Origin: Nocardia sp. MH4
GTDB taxonomy: Bacteria > Actinomycetota > Actinomycetes > Mycobacteriales > Mycobacteriaceae
DNA length: 64,000 bases
Direction: 5' to 3'
Assembly: GCF_019266065.1 (NCBI RefSeq)
Contig: NZ_LPNR01000110.1
Span: forward strand, 62,001-126,000
Both the position numbers and the translations under genes were made by a program. Shown here piece by piece: positions 43,556 through 52,693 of this stretch. Under the pieces are notes generated by a model that did not search any database, was not told the DNA's origin, and worked only from the letters and a program-made list of their open reading frames with translations. Each line of letters opens with the position of its first letter. The first letter of the stretch is position 1.

Positions 43556-44245
43556 ATGACTGACGCGAAGCTCACACGCACCGCGATCGTCGACGCCGCG
43601 ATCACCCTCGCCGACGCCGACGGACTCGACGCGGTGTCGATGCGCCGCATCGCCGACCGGCTCGACGTCGGCACCATGTCGCTGTATCGCCACGTGGCCA
43701 ACAAGGACGAACTGATCGCGGCCATGACCGACGAGATCGCGGCCCGCCATCCCTACCCGGATCCGACCGGCCAGGGCTGGACCTGGCGTGACCGGGTCCG
43801 CATCGCCGCCGAGATCGATTGGCAGCTCTACCAGCAGCATCCCTGGGTGCTGCTGACCTTCGCCGTCCCCCGCTACAGCTTCGGCCCACAGGGCCTGACC
43901 AGCCTCGCCTGGCTGGTCGAGGGCCTGCGCGCGCTCGACGTCTCGGCCCGCGAGGCCACCACCATGGCCTTCACGGTCTGGAATTACATCTCCGGCGCCA
44001 GCCTGCCGGTGGTCGGCGGTGCCCTGCTGACCGAGAAACGCACCGCCACCGACGACGCGAACGGCCTGCGCGATCTCCTCGACGGCACGCCGTCGTCGCC
44101 CGTGCCGCCCGCGCTGGCGGAGCTCAACGGCGCCGGGGTGAGCGAGCTGACCTCCGAGGACCTGCTGTTCCTCGGCTTGGACGCCCTCTGCGACGGTTTC
44201 GCGGCCCGCGCCGAACGCCGTGCCGCCGTGGACGGGCGGGCTTGA
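43556..44245 (+). CDS. TetR-family repressor with TetR_C (ActII/TetR-type) ligand domain
   Basis: A 229-residue regulator. The HTH (about residues 8-50) is of true TetR type: IVDAAITLADADGLDAVSMRRIADRL followed by MSLYRHVANKDELI (quoted in two parts; both are contiguous). The C-terminal domain has DWQLYQQHPWVLLTFA and EGLRALDVSAREAT, as in ActII and TetR class regulators of efflux pumps. ATG 43556 is used; the upstream in-frame codons lie in the operator region. It is divergent from the DHA2 pump and most likely represses it until a drug-like ligand binds. Confidence 0.88.
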   Translation: MTDAKLTRTAIVDAAITLADADGLDAVSMRRIADRLDVGTMSLYRHVANKDELIAAMTDEIAARHPYPDPTGQGWTWRDRVRIAAEIDWQLYQQHPWVLLTFAVPRYSFGPQGLTSLAWLVEGLRALDVSAREATTMAFTVWNYISGASLPVVGGALLTEKRTATDDANGLRDLLDGTPSSPVPPALAELNGAGVSELTSEDLLFLGLDALCDGFAARAERRAAVDGRA

Positions 44246-44278
44246 CCTCGAGAGCCGTTCAGGTTGAACAGTGGTGGC

Positions 44279-45259
44279 ATGCACGCAATCCGACTGCACG
44301 AATTCGGTCCGGCCACCAACCTCCGCTACGAGTCCGTCCCCGAGCCCGAGCCGGCGCCCGGCCAAGTGCGCATCGCGGTGGCGGCCTGCGGCGTCCACCT
44401 GGTCGACACCGCCCTGCGGCGGGGCGAGCCCGGCCCCTTCCCGGTCCCGTCACTGCCGACGGTGCCGGGCCGTGAGGTCGCCGGCACCGTCGACCGGGTC
44501 GGTGCGGGTGTCGACGCGCGACTGCTGGGCACCCGAGTGGTCGCGCATCTGGGCGCCGCCCCCGGCGGGTACGCGGAGTTCGCGACGGCCGACGCCGACC
44601 GGCTGCTGACCATCCCCGATGGCGTGTCCCCGAGCACGGCGGTCGCGATGCTCGGGACCGGGCGCACGACCCTGGGCATCCTGCTGTTCACCGAGCTCGA
44701 CGCCGACAGTGTCGCGGTGGTGCCCGCCGCGGCCGGCGGGATCGGCACCCTGCTCGTGCAGTACGCCGTCGCGGCCGGCGCGACCGTGGTCGGACTGGCG
44801 GGCGGCCCGGACAAGGTGCGCCGGGTCGCGGCGAACGGCGCCGCTATCGCGATCGACTACACCGCCGAGGACTGGCAGGGCACGGTTCGCGCTCAGCTGG
44901 GCGGGCGCACCGCGACCGACGTGTTCGACGGTGTCGGCGGCGCGGTCGGCGCCGCCGCGGTCGAACTGCTCGGCCCCGGCGGCAGGCACCTGATCTTCGG
45001 CTGGTCCAGCGGCGCGCCGACCGCCGTCGATCCGGACGCACTGGCCACGCGGGGCATCACCTCCCGATCGGTGCTCGGTCCGGCGATGCTGGAGCGCGCC
45101 GGCGGCGACCTGCTGCCGCTGTCGCGGCGGGCACTGACCGCCGCCGCCGACGGCCTGTTCCGGCCCGCGCGCACCGAGTTCCCGCTCGCGGAGGCGGCGC
45201 GGGCGCACGAATCCCTCGAAAATCGGTCGACCACAGGAAAAGTCGTGCTGATTCCCTGA
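44279..45259 (+). CDS. Quinone oxidoreductase-like MDR superfamily enzyme
   Basis: A 326-residue NADPH-dependent reductase of the zeta-crystallin/QOR type. The N-terminal GroES-like domain has VPGREVAGTVDRVGAGVD. The Rossmann domain has VVPAAAGGIGTLLVQYAVAAG, and the end reads STTGKVVLIP. Zinc-binding cysteines are absent, as expected for quinone reductases. It starts 33 bases after the TetR stop on the same strand and could be co-regulated. ATG 44279 has only a weak ribosome site, and TTG 44264 is an alternative. Confidence 0.85.
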   Translation: MHAIRLHEFGPATNLRYESVPEPEPAPGQVRIAVAACGVHLVDTALRRGEPGPFPVPSLPTVPGREVAGTVDRVGAGVDARLLGTRVVAHLGAAPGGYAEFATADADRLLTIPDGVSPSTAVAMLGTGRTTLGILLFTELDADSVAVVPAAAGGIGTLLVQYAVAAGATVVGLAGGPDKVRRVAANGAAIAIDYTAEDWQGTVRAQLGGRTATDVFDGVGGAVGAAAVELLGPGGRHLIFGWSSGAPTAVDPDALATRGITSRSVLGPAMLERAGGDLLPLSRRALTAAADGLFRPARTEFPLAEAARAHESLENRSTTGKVVLIP

Positions 45260-45332
45260 TTCGCCGAATCCTTTCCCGCGGCTCGCCGAATGTCGTGCGG
45301 CGGTCTCGCGCGCGGTGGTGGAGACTGGAACC

Positions 45333-46010
45333 ATGACCGACGCGCAGCCGTCCGCCGACCGTCGACTCGCCGCCCAGGCGCTGGCGGCCGACGATCCGAC
45401 CGGCTGGTTCGAACCGCTCTACGCCGAGGCCGCGGCGGGGACCTCGGTCGTTCCGTGGGACCGCGACGAACCCAATCCGCTGCTGGTCGACTGGTTCACC
45501 ACCACCCCGACGCCCCTGGGCCGCCGCGCTCTGGTCATCGGCTGCGGGTACGGCGTCGACGCCGAGTTCGTTGCCGCGCAAGGCATCCGGACCACCGCCT
45601 TCGACATCTCGCCCACCGCCATCCGCGGCGCCCGCACCCGCTTCCCGCAGTCCCCGGTCACCTACAAGGTCGCCGACCTGCTGCACCCACCCGCCGCCTG
45701 GCTCGCCGCCTTCGACCTGGTCGTGGAGTCCATCACCATCCAGTCCCTGCCCCCGTCCGTCCGCGCGGCCGCGATCGCCGCCATCCGCGGTTTCCTGGCC
45801 CCCGACGCCACCCTCCTGGTCATCGCCGACATCGCCACCACCCCGGCCCCGGGCCCACCCTGGCCCCTCACCCCCGCCGACATGAACGCGATCGCCACCC
45901 CCGACCTCATCCCGATCCGCATCGAACGTCTCCCCCGCCCCGACACCCCGGGCCGCCACCGCTGGCGTGCCGAATTCCATCGCCCCGCGGCCACGGACAC
46001 CTCTGCCTGA
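45333..46010 (+). CDS. SAM-dependent methyltransferase (TPMT-like class I)
   Basis: A 225-residue class I methyltransferase. The SAM site is ALVIGCGYGVDAEFVAAQG, followed by TTAFDISPTAI and VADLLHPPAAW. The N-terminal WFEPLYAEAAAGTSVVPWDR segment resembles thiopurine/chalcogen methyltransferase-type enzymes. Methyl transfer to a small thiol or other nucleophile is possible; the substrate is unknown. ATG 45333 is preceded by GGAA. The last third is Pro/Arg-rich with high third-position C. Confidence 0.8.
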   Translation: MTDAQPSADRRLAAQALAADDPTGWFEPLYAEAAAGTSVVPWDRDEPNPLLVDWFTTTPTPLGRRALVIGCGYGVDAEFVAAQGIRTTAFDISPTAIRGARTRFPQSPVTYKVADLLHPPAAWLAAFDLVVESITIQSLPPSVRAAAIAAIRGFLAPDATLLVIADIATTPAPGPPWPLTPADMNAIATPDLIPIRIERLPRPDTPGRHRWRAEFHRPAATDTSA

Positions 46011-46034
46011 CCGACACCGCTACGCCGCCCCGAG

Positions 46035-46379
46035 TCAGCGCGACGCCGGCGCATCGCCAGAGCCTGCCGCCGTGGTTCGGACTCCTCGCCAGCCGGCCCA
46101 GCTCAGCACAAGTCCGGCCAGCAGTCCGAGCATGGCGGGTACGGCGACCAGACCGATGCGCAATCGCACCGTCGGGTCATCGAGGCTCCCCCTCGGCTCC
46201 ACGTCGACACTTCCCGCTGTCCCGGACCACGGCTCATAGCTGCCGCCGTAGACCACGAAGACGTCGATGTCGCTCACCCACCATTCGAACAGGCCCATCG
46301 CGGCCAGCCCGCATCCGAGACCGAGCGTGGTGAACGCGAGAATCGTGCGAGCGCGGGAGCTCGGCATAGCGGTCGTCAT
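46035..46379 (-). CDS. Small hypothetical membrane protein
   Basis: A 114-residue protein with two membrane helices (about residues 12-32 and 75-96) and a short extracytoplasmic loop containing GGSYEPWSGTAGSV. It is not assigned to a family. Codon use matches neighbours, and ATG 46379 is a plausible start. Function is unknown. Confidence 0.6.
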   Translation of the reverse strand: MTTAMPSSRARTILAFTTLGLGCGLAAMGLFEWWVSDIDVFVVYGGSYEPWSGTAGSVDVEPRGSLDDPTVRLRIGLVAVPAMLGLLAGLVLSWAGWRGVRTTAAGSGDAPASR

Positions 46380-46445
46380 GGCCCCAGTGAAGCAGCATCG
46401 ACCGCAGCCCGGTCGCAGTCTCGGCGGTCGCGACGGCCCCGCCGG

Positions 46446-47666
46446 CTATCGGGCTTGTACCGCAACCGATTCGGTCGGCCGGCGCCACGCCGGGACGGTC
46501 AGGTAGGTCGCGGCACGCAGCACCCATTCGATCGGCCCGTACGGGTGACCGCGCAGCCACCACGAGCTCAGGGCCAGCTGGGCGGCGAAGGTGAGCAGGC
46601 CGATGCCCACGACGCCCAGGGGCGGGATGTCGTCGGCCAGGGCGAAGCCGTAGCCGGTGTAGACCACCATGAGCACGATCGATTGGCCGATGTAGTTCGA
46701 CGCCGCCATCCGGCCCGCCGGTGCGAGCCGGGCGGCGAAGCGGCTCGTGCGGGCCGACCGGGCGAGCCGCACCACCACGGCGACGTAGGCGAAGGTCATC
46801 ACGGGGCCGACGAGGTATTGCAGCCCGTGGATCAGCGCGGGCGCGTTCCACCAGCCCATGACGTCGGCGAAGGTGAGTGCCGAGATGGGCAGGCCGAGGC
46901 CGAAACCGACCACCATCGCGCGGGCTGACCAGCGGCGCACGGTGTCGGGGTCCTCGAACAGGTTCCGCTTGCCCGCCGCCATGCCGAGCAGGAACATGGC
47001 GAAACTCGGAATGCCCTGGGCGAACCAGATCAGCAGCAGGAAGATCGGAGCGAGCGCGGTCTGCGCCGCGAAGGTGTCGGCGAAGCCGCCGGTGTAGTCG
47101 GCGGCCAGCTTCGGCAGGTCGAAGAACTCGCCGAGGCCGAGGATGCTCGTCTCGCCGGGCAGGAAACTCCACACCGACCACACCGTGTAGAGCACCACCC
47201 CGGTGACGACGGCGGTGCGCGGCCGCAGCTTGCGCAGCAGGATCAGGTGCAGGCACAAGAACGCGTACAGGGTGAGGATGTCGCCGATCCACAGCAGATA
47301 CACGTGGACGAGCCCGATCGCCATCAGCGCGGCGCAGCGCAGCAGCAACCGCCGCGCTGGCGCGACTCCGGCGCGTTCGGCCGCCGCGATCTGCAGGGTG
47401 AACGAATACCCGAACAGGAACGCGAACAACAGGTAGAACCGGCCGGTGAACAGGGCGTCGACGGTGGCGCGCACCAGGTGGTCGGCCGTGCCGTCGAACC
47501 GGGGCACCGGTGCGTCGCGGGTTCCGGTCGCCGACCACAGTGTCGTCGCCACGATCAGGTTGGTGATCAGGATGCCGAACAGGGCGAACCCGCGCAGGAT
47601 GTCGACCTCGGCGATCCGTCGACCGGAAGATACTGTGGGCGACCGCGTTCCGAGTGCCTCAGCCAT
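46446..47666 (-). CDS. DUF418 membrane protein (YeiB-like)
   Basis: A 406-residue protein with about 10 membrane helices. The N-terminal RIAEVDILRGFALFGILITN motif is diagnostic for the heparan-acetyltransferase-like/DUF418 family, and the C-terminal DUF418 part has SNYIGQSIVLMVVY and GPIEWVLRA. Family members are thought to be membrane acyltransferases or transporters; the activity is not established. ATG 47666 is the start. The gap to the divergent NTF2-like gene is 144 bases, with no other gene in it. Confidence 0.87.
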   Translation of the reverse strand: MAEALGTRSPTVSSGRRIAEVDILRGFALFGILITNLIVATTLWSATGTRDAPVPRFDGTADHLVRATVDALFTGRFYLLFAFLFGYSFTLQIAAAERAGVAPARRLLLRCAALMAIGLVHVYLLWIGDILTLYAFLCLHLILLRKLRPRTAVVTGVVLYTVWSVWSFLPGETSILGLGEFFDLPKLAADYTGGFADTFAAQTALAPIFLLLIWFAQGIPSFAMFLLGMAAGKRNLFEDPDTVRRWSARAMVVGFGLGLPISALTFADVMGWWNAPALIHGLQYLVGPVMTFAYVAVVVRLARSARTSRFAARLAPAGRMAASNYIGQSIVLMVVYTGYGFALADDIPPLGVVGIGLLTFAAQLALSSWWLRGHPYGPIEWVLRAATYLTVPAWRRPTESVAVQAR

Positions 47667-47810
47667 GGAGTGAGCGTAGGCGCGGTGGCGGGTCCACTTC
47701 GTCCACCGTGCGGGCTATTTTCAGCCGCTACCGCCGCCGTACCCCATCCACCCTGCGGCGTATTGACTTCCCCCGCCGGGCCTGCCACGGCGCCCACCTA
47801 GACTGCGGGA

Positions 47811-48215
47811 GTGTCGCATTCCCTTCCGGTCCGCCCCGAGCTGTCGGCGGCCGTCGAATCCCTGCACGCCGACCTCGCCCGATGGCTGGGCACCGCCGCG
47901 CCGGTCGAGGTGTTCGACCGCTTCGCCGCCGCCCAGCACCCGGACTTCACCATGGTGACCACTACCGGCGCGGTCCTGGCCCGCGACGAGCTGCTCACCG
48001 GGCTGCGCGGTGCCCGCAACGCACAGCCCGGCCTGGCGATCGAGATCACCGAGCTCGAATGCCTCCTCGACGACGACACCGTGGTGATCCGCTTCCTCGA
48101 ACGCCACCTGTCCGGCGACGCCGCGACCGCCCGCCGCGTCACCGCGGTCCTTGTCCCCGACGACCGCGCCGGGCAGCCGCGCTGGCGCACCGTCCACGAG
48201 ACGCCCCTGGCCTGA
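47811..48215 (+). CDS. NTF2-like (DUF4440-type) protein
   Basis: A 134-residue cone-shaped alpha+beta protein: two N-terminal helices (ELSAAVESLHADLARWLG), then HPDFTMVTTTGAVLARDELL and strands ending RWRTVHETPLA. The fold is shared by steroid isomerase-like enzymes and ligand-binding proteins, so no reaction can be named. GTG 47811 is the start by position. It is divergent from the DUF418 gene. Confidence 0.75.
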   Translation: MSHSLPVRPELSAAVESLHADLARWLGTAAPVEVFDRFAAAQHPDFTMVTTTGAVLARDELLTGLRGARNAQPGLAIEITELECLLDDDTVVIRFLERHLSGDAATARRVTAVLVPDDRAGQPRWRTVHETPLA

Positions 48216-48294
48216 CCGGGCCGCCGCGCCCGCGGTGCCACAATGGAACGCGAACATGCTCGTGCAGGGACTCGCAACCACCATGGAGGCGGAC

Positions 48295-49281
48295 ATGCAG
48301 GCAGTTGTCATCGACCGGTTCGGCGATCCGAAGGACGTGCTCACCGCGCAGGAGGTGCCGCCGCCGGAGCCGGGACCGGGCGAGGTGCGGATCGCGATGA
48401 CGCTGTCACCGATTCACAATCACGACCTGGCCATCATTCGCGGTGTCTACGGGTACAAACCGCCGCTGCCGGCCATCCCCGGCACCGAGGCGGTCGGCGT
48501 GGTCGACGCGGTGGGGCCCGGCGCGGGCGGGGTCGCGGTGGGACAGCGGGTCGCCGTGGCGGGCGCTCGCGCGGCCTGGGCCGACTTCGTCGTCGTCCGG
48601 GGTGAGCAGGTCGTGCCGATGCCGCCGCAGGTCCCCGACGGCACCGCCTGCCAGCTGCTGGCCATGCCGCTGAGCGCGCTGATGCTGCTCGACGATCTGC
48701 ACGTGCACCCCGGGCAGTGGATCACGGTGAACGCCGCCAACGGCGCGGTCGGCCGGCTGCTCAACCTGTTCGCCCAGCAGCGCGGCGTGCGGGTGCTGAG
48801 CCTGGTCCGCGGGCCGGACTCGGTGCGGGCCCTCGAACAGTTCGGCTACGGACCGGTGATCGACACCGAGACCGAGAACTGGGCGACCCGTGCGGCCGAG
48901 GTCACCAACGGCGAGCCGATCGTGCGGGCGGTCGACCAGGTCAGCGGCCCCGCCGCGGGCACGCTGATGTCGCTGCTGGCGCCGCGTGGTGAACTGATCT
49001 CCTTCGGCGCGCTGTCGGGTCAGCCGCTGGTCATCGACACCGGCGCCGTCATCTTCAAACAGGCCGTGGTGAAAGGCTTCTGGGGCCAGCAGCGCTCCAG
49101 CGAGATCGAGCACGCCGACTACGTGCGCCTGATCACCGAACTGGTCGGCCTGGCCGCCGCGGGCACCTTACGGCTGGAGGTGCAGGCCGAGTTCCCGCTC
49201 GACCGCGCGGGCGAGGCGGCGGTCGTGTCCGAGACCCCCGGCCGCAACGGCAAGGTGGTGCTGCGCGCGGGCGCCCGCTGA
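48295..49281 (+). CDS. MDR-family NADPH quinone reductase/trans-2-enoyl reductase-like enzyme
   Basis: A 328-residue zinc-independent MDR enzyme: MQAVVIDRFGDPKDVL, GTEAVGVVDAVGPGAGGVAVG and NAANGAVGRLLNLFAQQRGVRV (quoted as the nucleotide-binding start NAANGAVGRL). FWGQQRSSEIEHADYVRL and RNGKVVLRAG end the protein. The WxxQ/N pattern resembles mitochondrial 2-enoyl thioester reductases, so an acyl substrate is possible. ATG 48295 has GAGG 7 bases upstream. It is separated from the following desaturase operon by a hairpin, so I do not count it as part of that operon. Confidence 0.8.
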   Translation: MQAVVIDRFGDPKDVLTAQEVPPPEPGPGEVRIAMTLSPIHNHDLAIIRGVYGYKPPLPAIPGTEAVGVVDAVGPGAGGVAVGQRVAVAGARAAWADFVVVRGEQVVPMPPQVPDGTACQLLAMPLSALMLLDDLHVHPGQWITVNAANGAVGRLLNLFAQQRGVRVLSLVRGPDSVRALEQFGYGPVIDTETENWATRAAEVTNGEPIVRAVDQVSGPAAGTLMSLLAPRGELISFGALSGQPLVIDTGAVIFKQAVVKGFWGQQRSSEIEHADYVRLITELVGLAAAGTLRLEVQAEFPLDRAGEAAVVSETPGRNGKVVLRAGAR

Positions 49282-49312
49282 CCCCATCATCCACAAGTTC
49301 GATCCCACGATC

Positions 49313-49344
49313 GAAGCCCACGGCGACCCGACGCCGTGGGCTTC
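49313..49344 (+). terminator. Hairpin terminator before the desaturase gene
   Basis: A perfect 13-base-pair stem (49313-49325 with 49332-49344) with a 6-base loop starts 31 bases after the reductase stop and is followed by GCCCGTTGTT. The desaturase start lies only 21 bases further, so the desaturase promoter must overlap the hairpin or read-through occurs. Confidence 0.7.
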
Positions 49345-49365
49345 GCCCGTTGTTACGGTCCGACC

Positions 49366-50292
49366 ATGACGCGAGAAGACACCTCGCCGCGGAAGAAGAC
49401 GATCAGCAACCCCTACATCCATCGACTGCAGCGCAGGCACTTCCTGCTCTTCGATGTCGCGCCGATCGTGGGAACCGTTGCCGCGCTGGCCTTCCTGTTC
49501 GTGCGCCCGCTCGGCGCCGTGGAGCTGGGGCTGCTGTTCGGGATGTGGCTGCTGACCGGTCTCGGCATCACCGTCGGCTACCACCGCCTGTTCACCCATC
49601 GCACCTTCCGCACCACGCCCGCGGTCGCGGCCGTGCTGGCGGTGTTCGGGTCGATGGCCGGGCAGGGCCCGGTGGTGTCGTGGGTGGCGCTGCACCGGCG
49701 CCATCACGAATACAGCGATCGCGAGGGAGATCCGCACTCCCCCAACCTCTCCGGTGACGGTCTGCGCGGCGCGCTGCGCGGGCTGGCGCATTCGCACTTC
49801 CTGTGGATGCGCCGCCACGAGTACCCGAACATCGTCCACTACGCCCCCGACCTGATCAAGGACCGGTCGCTGGTACGGGTGGCGCGGCTGTACTACTGGT
49901 GGGTGGGCTTGGGTCTGCTGCTGCCCGCCGTGCTGGGCGGACTGCTCACCCTGAGCTGGACCGGCGCCGTGAGCGGTCTGCTGTGGGGTGGGTTCGTGCG
50001 GATCTTCCTGCTCGAGCACATCGTCTGGGCGATCAACTCGTTCCTGCACATGATGGGGACCCGCCCGTATCAGTCCAGGGAGAACAGCCGCAACGGCGGC
50101 GTGTTCGCGCTGATCACGCTCGGCGAGTCGTGGCACAACAATCATCACGCCTTCCCCGAGTCACCGTCGTTCGGATTGCACTGGTACCGGCTCGATCCCG
50201 GCTACTGGCTGATCTGGACGCTCGAAACCTTCGGTCTGGCCTGGGATCTGAAGATCCCCTCGGCCGACCGGCTGGCCGCCAAACGCGCATGA
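49366..50292 (+). CDS. Membrane fatty-acyl desaturase (acyl-CoA/acyl-ACP, DesA3-like)
   Basis: A 308-residue di-iron membrane desaturase. The three histidine boxes are HRLFTH (residues 73-78), HRRHH (110-114) and HNNHH near residue 255, with four membrane helices between them. Such enzymes put a cis double bond in fatty acyl chains at the membrane face, using O2 and a reductase. ATG 49366 is the start. A stand-alone acyl carrier protein follows after 9 bases, so the substrate may be acyl-ACP rather than acyl-CoA; that is inference. It heads a seven-gene lipid-modification operon. Confidence 0.9.
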   Translation: MTREDTSPRKKTISNPYIHRLQRRHFLLFDVAPIVGTVAALAFLFVRPLGAVELGLLFGMWLLTGLGITVGYHRLFTHRTFRTTPAVAAVLAVFGSMAGQGPVVSWVALHRRHHEYSDREGDPHSPNLSGDGLRGALRGLAHSHFLWMRRHEYPNIVHYAPDLIKDRSLVRVARLYYWWVGLGLLLPAVLGGLLTLSWTGAVSGLLWGGFVRIFLLEHIVWAINSFLHMMGTRPYQSRENSRNGGVFALITLGESWHNNHHAFPESPSFGLHWYRLDPGYWLIWTLETFGLAWDLKIPSADRLAAKRA

Positions 50293-50301
50293 GGAGCTGT
50301 C

Positions 50302-50565
50302 GTGGACACCAGTAGAGAAGCCATCGTCACGTGGTGCCAGGAGTATCTCGGGCAGCTGCTCGAGGTCCCGGCGAGCACCATCGACCCGCTCGCCGACTTC
50401 GACCGTCTCGGTGTCGATTCCGCGCTGGCGGTCGCCCTGCTCATCGAGGTGGAGGAGCAGTTCGGCGTCGACCTGTCGCCCGAGGACCTCTACGAGAACC
50501 CGACGCTGGACGCGGTCGCCGGGCATCTGCACGAGCGGCTGACCGCGAACTCGGGCCGCCGGTGA
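50302..50565 (+). CDS. Acyl carrier protein
   Basis: An 87-residue ACP with the phosphopantetheine site S40 in RLGVDSALAVALLIEVEE (LGxDS motif), followed by the usual third helix with DLSPEDLYENPTLD. GTG 50302 has GAGGAG upstream. It is too far from any fatty acid synthase genes to be the housekeeping ACP. Placement between a desaturase and a cyclopropane-synthase-like enzyme, with an AMP ligase in the same operon, makes it the likely chain carrier of this pathway. The stop overlaps the next GTG (GTGA). Confidence 0.92.
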   Translation: MDTSREAIVTWCQEYLGQLLEVPASTIDPLADFDRLGVDSALAVALLIEVEEQFGVDLSPEDLYENPTLDAVAGHLHERLTANSGRR

Positions 50566-51455
50566 CCGAGCCGGCCGATGCCCGCGCCGACGCCGCGGCC
50601 GCGGCGATCCGGCACCACTACGACATCGGCAACGCCTTCTACCGCCTGTGGCTGGACACATCGCTGAGCTACTCGTGCGCGATGCCCGCCACTCCCGCCG
50701 ACACCCTCGAGTCCGCGCAGGACCGCAAGCTCCGCCACCACCTGAGCGCGATCGACGCCGACCGGGCGGAGTCGGTGCTCGACATCGGCTGCGGCTGGGG
50801 CTCGGTGCTCGCGCGTGGCAGCCGCGAGCACGGTGTGGCGCGGATGGTCGGGCTGACCCTCAGCGACGAACAGGCCGAGCATGTCCGGGCGCTGGCGCTG
50901 CCGGGCGTCGAGGTGCGGACCGAGAGCTGGGTGCACTACGCGCCGGAGGCTCGCTTCGACGGGATCATCTCGATCGGCGCGTTCGAGCACTTCGCGCGGC
51001 CCGACGACACCCCGGCCGCCAAGATCGCGGTGTACCGGGAATTCTTCACCCGCTGCCGGGACTGGCTCACCGCCGACGGCACGCTGTCGCTGCAGACGAT
51101 CGCCTACGGCAACATGCGCCGCGAGCAGGCCAGCGCCTTCATGCAGCAGGAGATCTTCCCCGATGCCGACCTGCCGACCCTCGCCGAGATCACCGCGGCC
51201 GCCGACGGGCTCTTCGAGATCGTCGGGCTCACCGACGACCGGCTCGACTACGCCTGGACCTGCGCGCAGTGGGCGCGCCGGCTGCGCGAACACCGGGCCG
51301 AGGCCGTCGCGCTGGTCGGCGCGGAGACCGTCGCCCGGTACGAGCGCTATCTGAAGCTGTCGGCGCTGGGCTTCCGGATGGGCAAACTCGGCCTGTTGCG
51401 CATCGTCGCCCGTCCCTATCCGGAGACCTTCTTCTCGCGCCGGGGGCGAGGATGA
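50562..51455 (+). CDS. Cyclopropane/mycolic-acid-synthase-type SAM methyltransferase (CMAS family)
   Basis: A 297-residue enzyme of the CmaA/Cfa family. It opens with IRHHYDIGNAFYRLWLD and the SYSC39 motif. The SAM site is VLDIGCGWGS (residues 72-81), and the active-site E142 in IGAFEHF, which holds bicarbonate in CmaA1, is conserved. Family members add a methylene or methyl group across a cis double bond of a lipid or acyl chain. Here the likely substrate is the unsaturated acyl-ACP made by the two preceding genes; cyclopropane, methyl-branch or exomethylene products are all possible. GTG 50562 overlaps the ACP stop. Confidence 0.9.
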   Translation: MTEPADARADAAAAAIRHHYDIGNAFYRLWLDTSLSYSCAMPATPADTLESAQDRKLRHHLSAIDADRAESVLDIGCGWGSVLARGSREHGVARMVGLTLSDEQAEHVRALALPGVEVRTESWVHYAPEARFDGIISIGAFEHFARPDDTPAAKIAVYREFFTRCRDWLTADGTLSLQTIAYGNMRREQASAFMQQEIFPDADLPTLAEITAAADGLFEIVGLTDDRLDYAWTCAQWARRLREHRAEAVALVGAETVARYERYLKLSALGFRMGKLGLLRIVARPYPETFFSRRGRG

Positions 51456-52693
51456 CGCTGTCCGCGCCGCGCCCGTCGATCCGGTTCAACCCGTTCAGCG
51501 CCGAGTTCCGGCGTGATCCCTACCCGGCGTACCGAGCGCTGCGGGAGTCGCGGCCGGTGCACAAGACGCTCGGCATGTGGGTGCTGACCCGGCACGCCGA
51601 CGCGCGAACCGTGCTGCACGACAAAACCTTCAGCGCGGGGCTGATCCCACGGCTGGTGACCGAGCAGGCCCGCAGGCTCGGTCAGCCCGAGGTCGCGCGG
51701 ATCGAACGCCTCGGGCGCACCTCGCTGGTGTTCACCGACAACCCCGAGCACGCCCGCCTGCGCGGCCTGGTGAACAAGGTGTTCACGGCGCGCACGATCG
51801 CGACCCTGGAACCCCTGGTGGCCTCCATCGCCGACCGGCTGCTGCGGCCCGCGATCGCCGCGGGCCGGGCCGAGGTGATCACCGACCTGGCCGGACCGCT
51901 CCCGGTCGCGGTGCTGTGCGAGTGGATGGCGCTGCCGCCCGCCCTGCACGCCTGGGTCGGTGGCTGGACGCACGACATCCGCTTCCTGCTCGAGCCCGGC
52001 CTGATGAAGGCCGAGGACCTGACCCGCGTGCGCACCGTGGTGGAGTTGTTCGCCGACGCACTGGCCGAGGTGCTCGCCGAACGCCGCGCCGCCCCCGGTG
52101 ACGACTTGATCAGCCGCCTGCTCGCCGCGCGCACCGCGGGCGGGGACCGCCTGACCGACGAGGAGCTGATCTTCGTCTGCATCATGTGTTTCGTCGCGGG
52201 CACCGAGACCACCAAGTCGCTCATCGGCACCGCCACCCTGGCTCTGCTGCGGCACCCGGATCAGGCCGCCATGGTGCGGCGGTCCCCCGACTCGCTGCGC
52301 GCCGCGGTCGCGGAAGCCCTGCGCTACGACGCGCCGCTCCAGCTGACCAAGCGGCTGGCCACCCGGGACGTGACGATCGGCGGGGAGACGATCCGCGCGG
52401 GCGAGCATGTCCTGGTGTGTCTGGGCGCGGCGAACCGCGATCCCGAGATCTTCGCTCGCCCCGACGAATTCGACATCACCCGGACGCCGGGGAATCACCT
52501 GGCCTTCGGGCACGGCATGCACGGCTGCCTCGGGGGCGCCCTCGCCGAGCTCCAGACCCGGATCGCCCTGGACGCCCTCCTGCGCAGGCATCCGCGCCTG
52601 GCCACACCGGCGGGCGACTTCGCCTGGCAGGAGCACAGTTTCCTGCTGCGCGGCCTCGACAGCCTGCCCGTGTCGTTCGGAGCGAGCCGATGA
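51452..52693 (+). CDS. Cytochrome P450, lipid operon
   Basis: A 413-residue soluble bacterial P450. The oxygen-activating I-helix motif is AGTETT, the ExxR pair is in EALRYD, and the heme loop FGHGMHGCLGG gives Cys359 as heme ligand. Redox partners are not encoded in the window. It is coupled to the methyltransferase by ATGA and to the AMP ligase by ATGA, so it should act on the same acyl chain, probably hydroxylating or oxidising it. Position and outcome cannot be predicted. Confidence 0.94.
   Translation: MTLSAPRPSIRFNPFSAEFRRDPYPAYRALRESRPVHKTLGMWVLTRHADARTVLHDKTFSAGLIPRLVTEQARRLGQPEVARIERLGRTSLVFTDNPEHARLRGLVNKVFTARTIATLEPLVASIADRLLRPAIAAGRAEVITDLAGPLPVAVLCEWMALPPALHAWVGGWTHDIRFLLEPGLMKAEDLTRVRTVVELFADALAEVLAERRAAPGDDLISRLLAARTAGGDRLTDEELIFVCIMCFVAGTETTKSLIGTATLALLRHPDQAAMVRRSPDSLRAAVAEALRYDAPLQLTKRLATRDVTIGGETIRAGEHVLVCLGAANRDPEIFARPDEFDITRTPGNHLAFGHGMHGCLGGALAELQTRIALDALLRRHPRLATPAGDFAWQEHSFLLRGLDSLPVSFGASR

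Noticed and set aside
48295..49281. MDR reductase as first gene of the lipid operon
   Set aside because: A perfect 13-base-pair hairpin lies between it and the desaturase, so co-transcription is doubtful, although its enoyl-reductase-like features keep the idea open.
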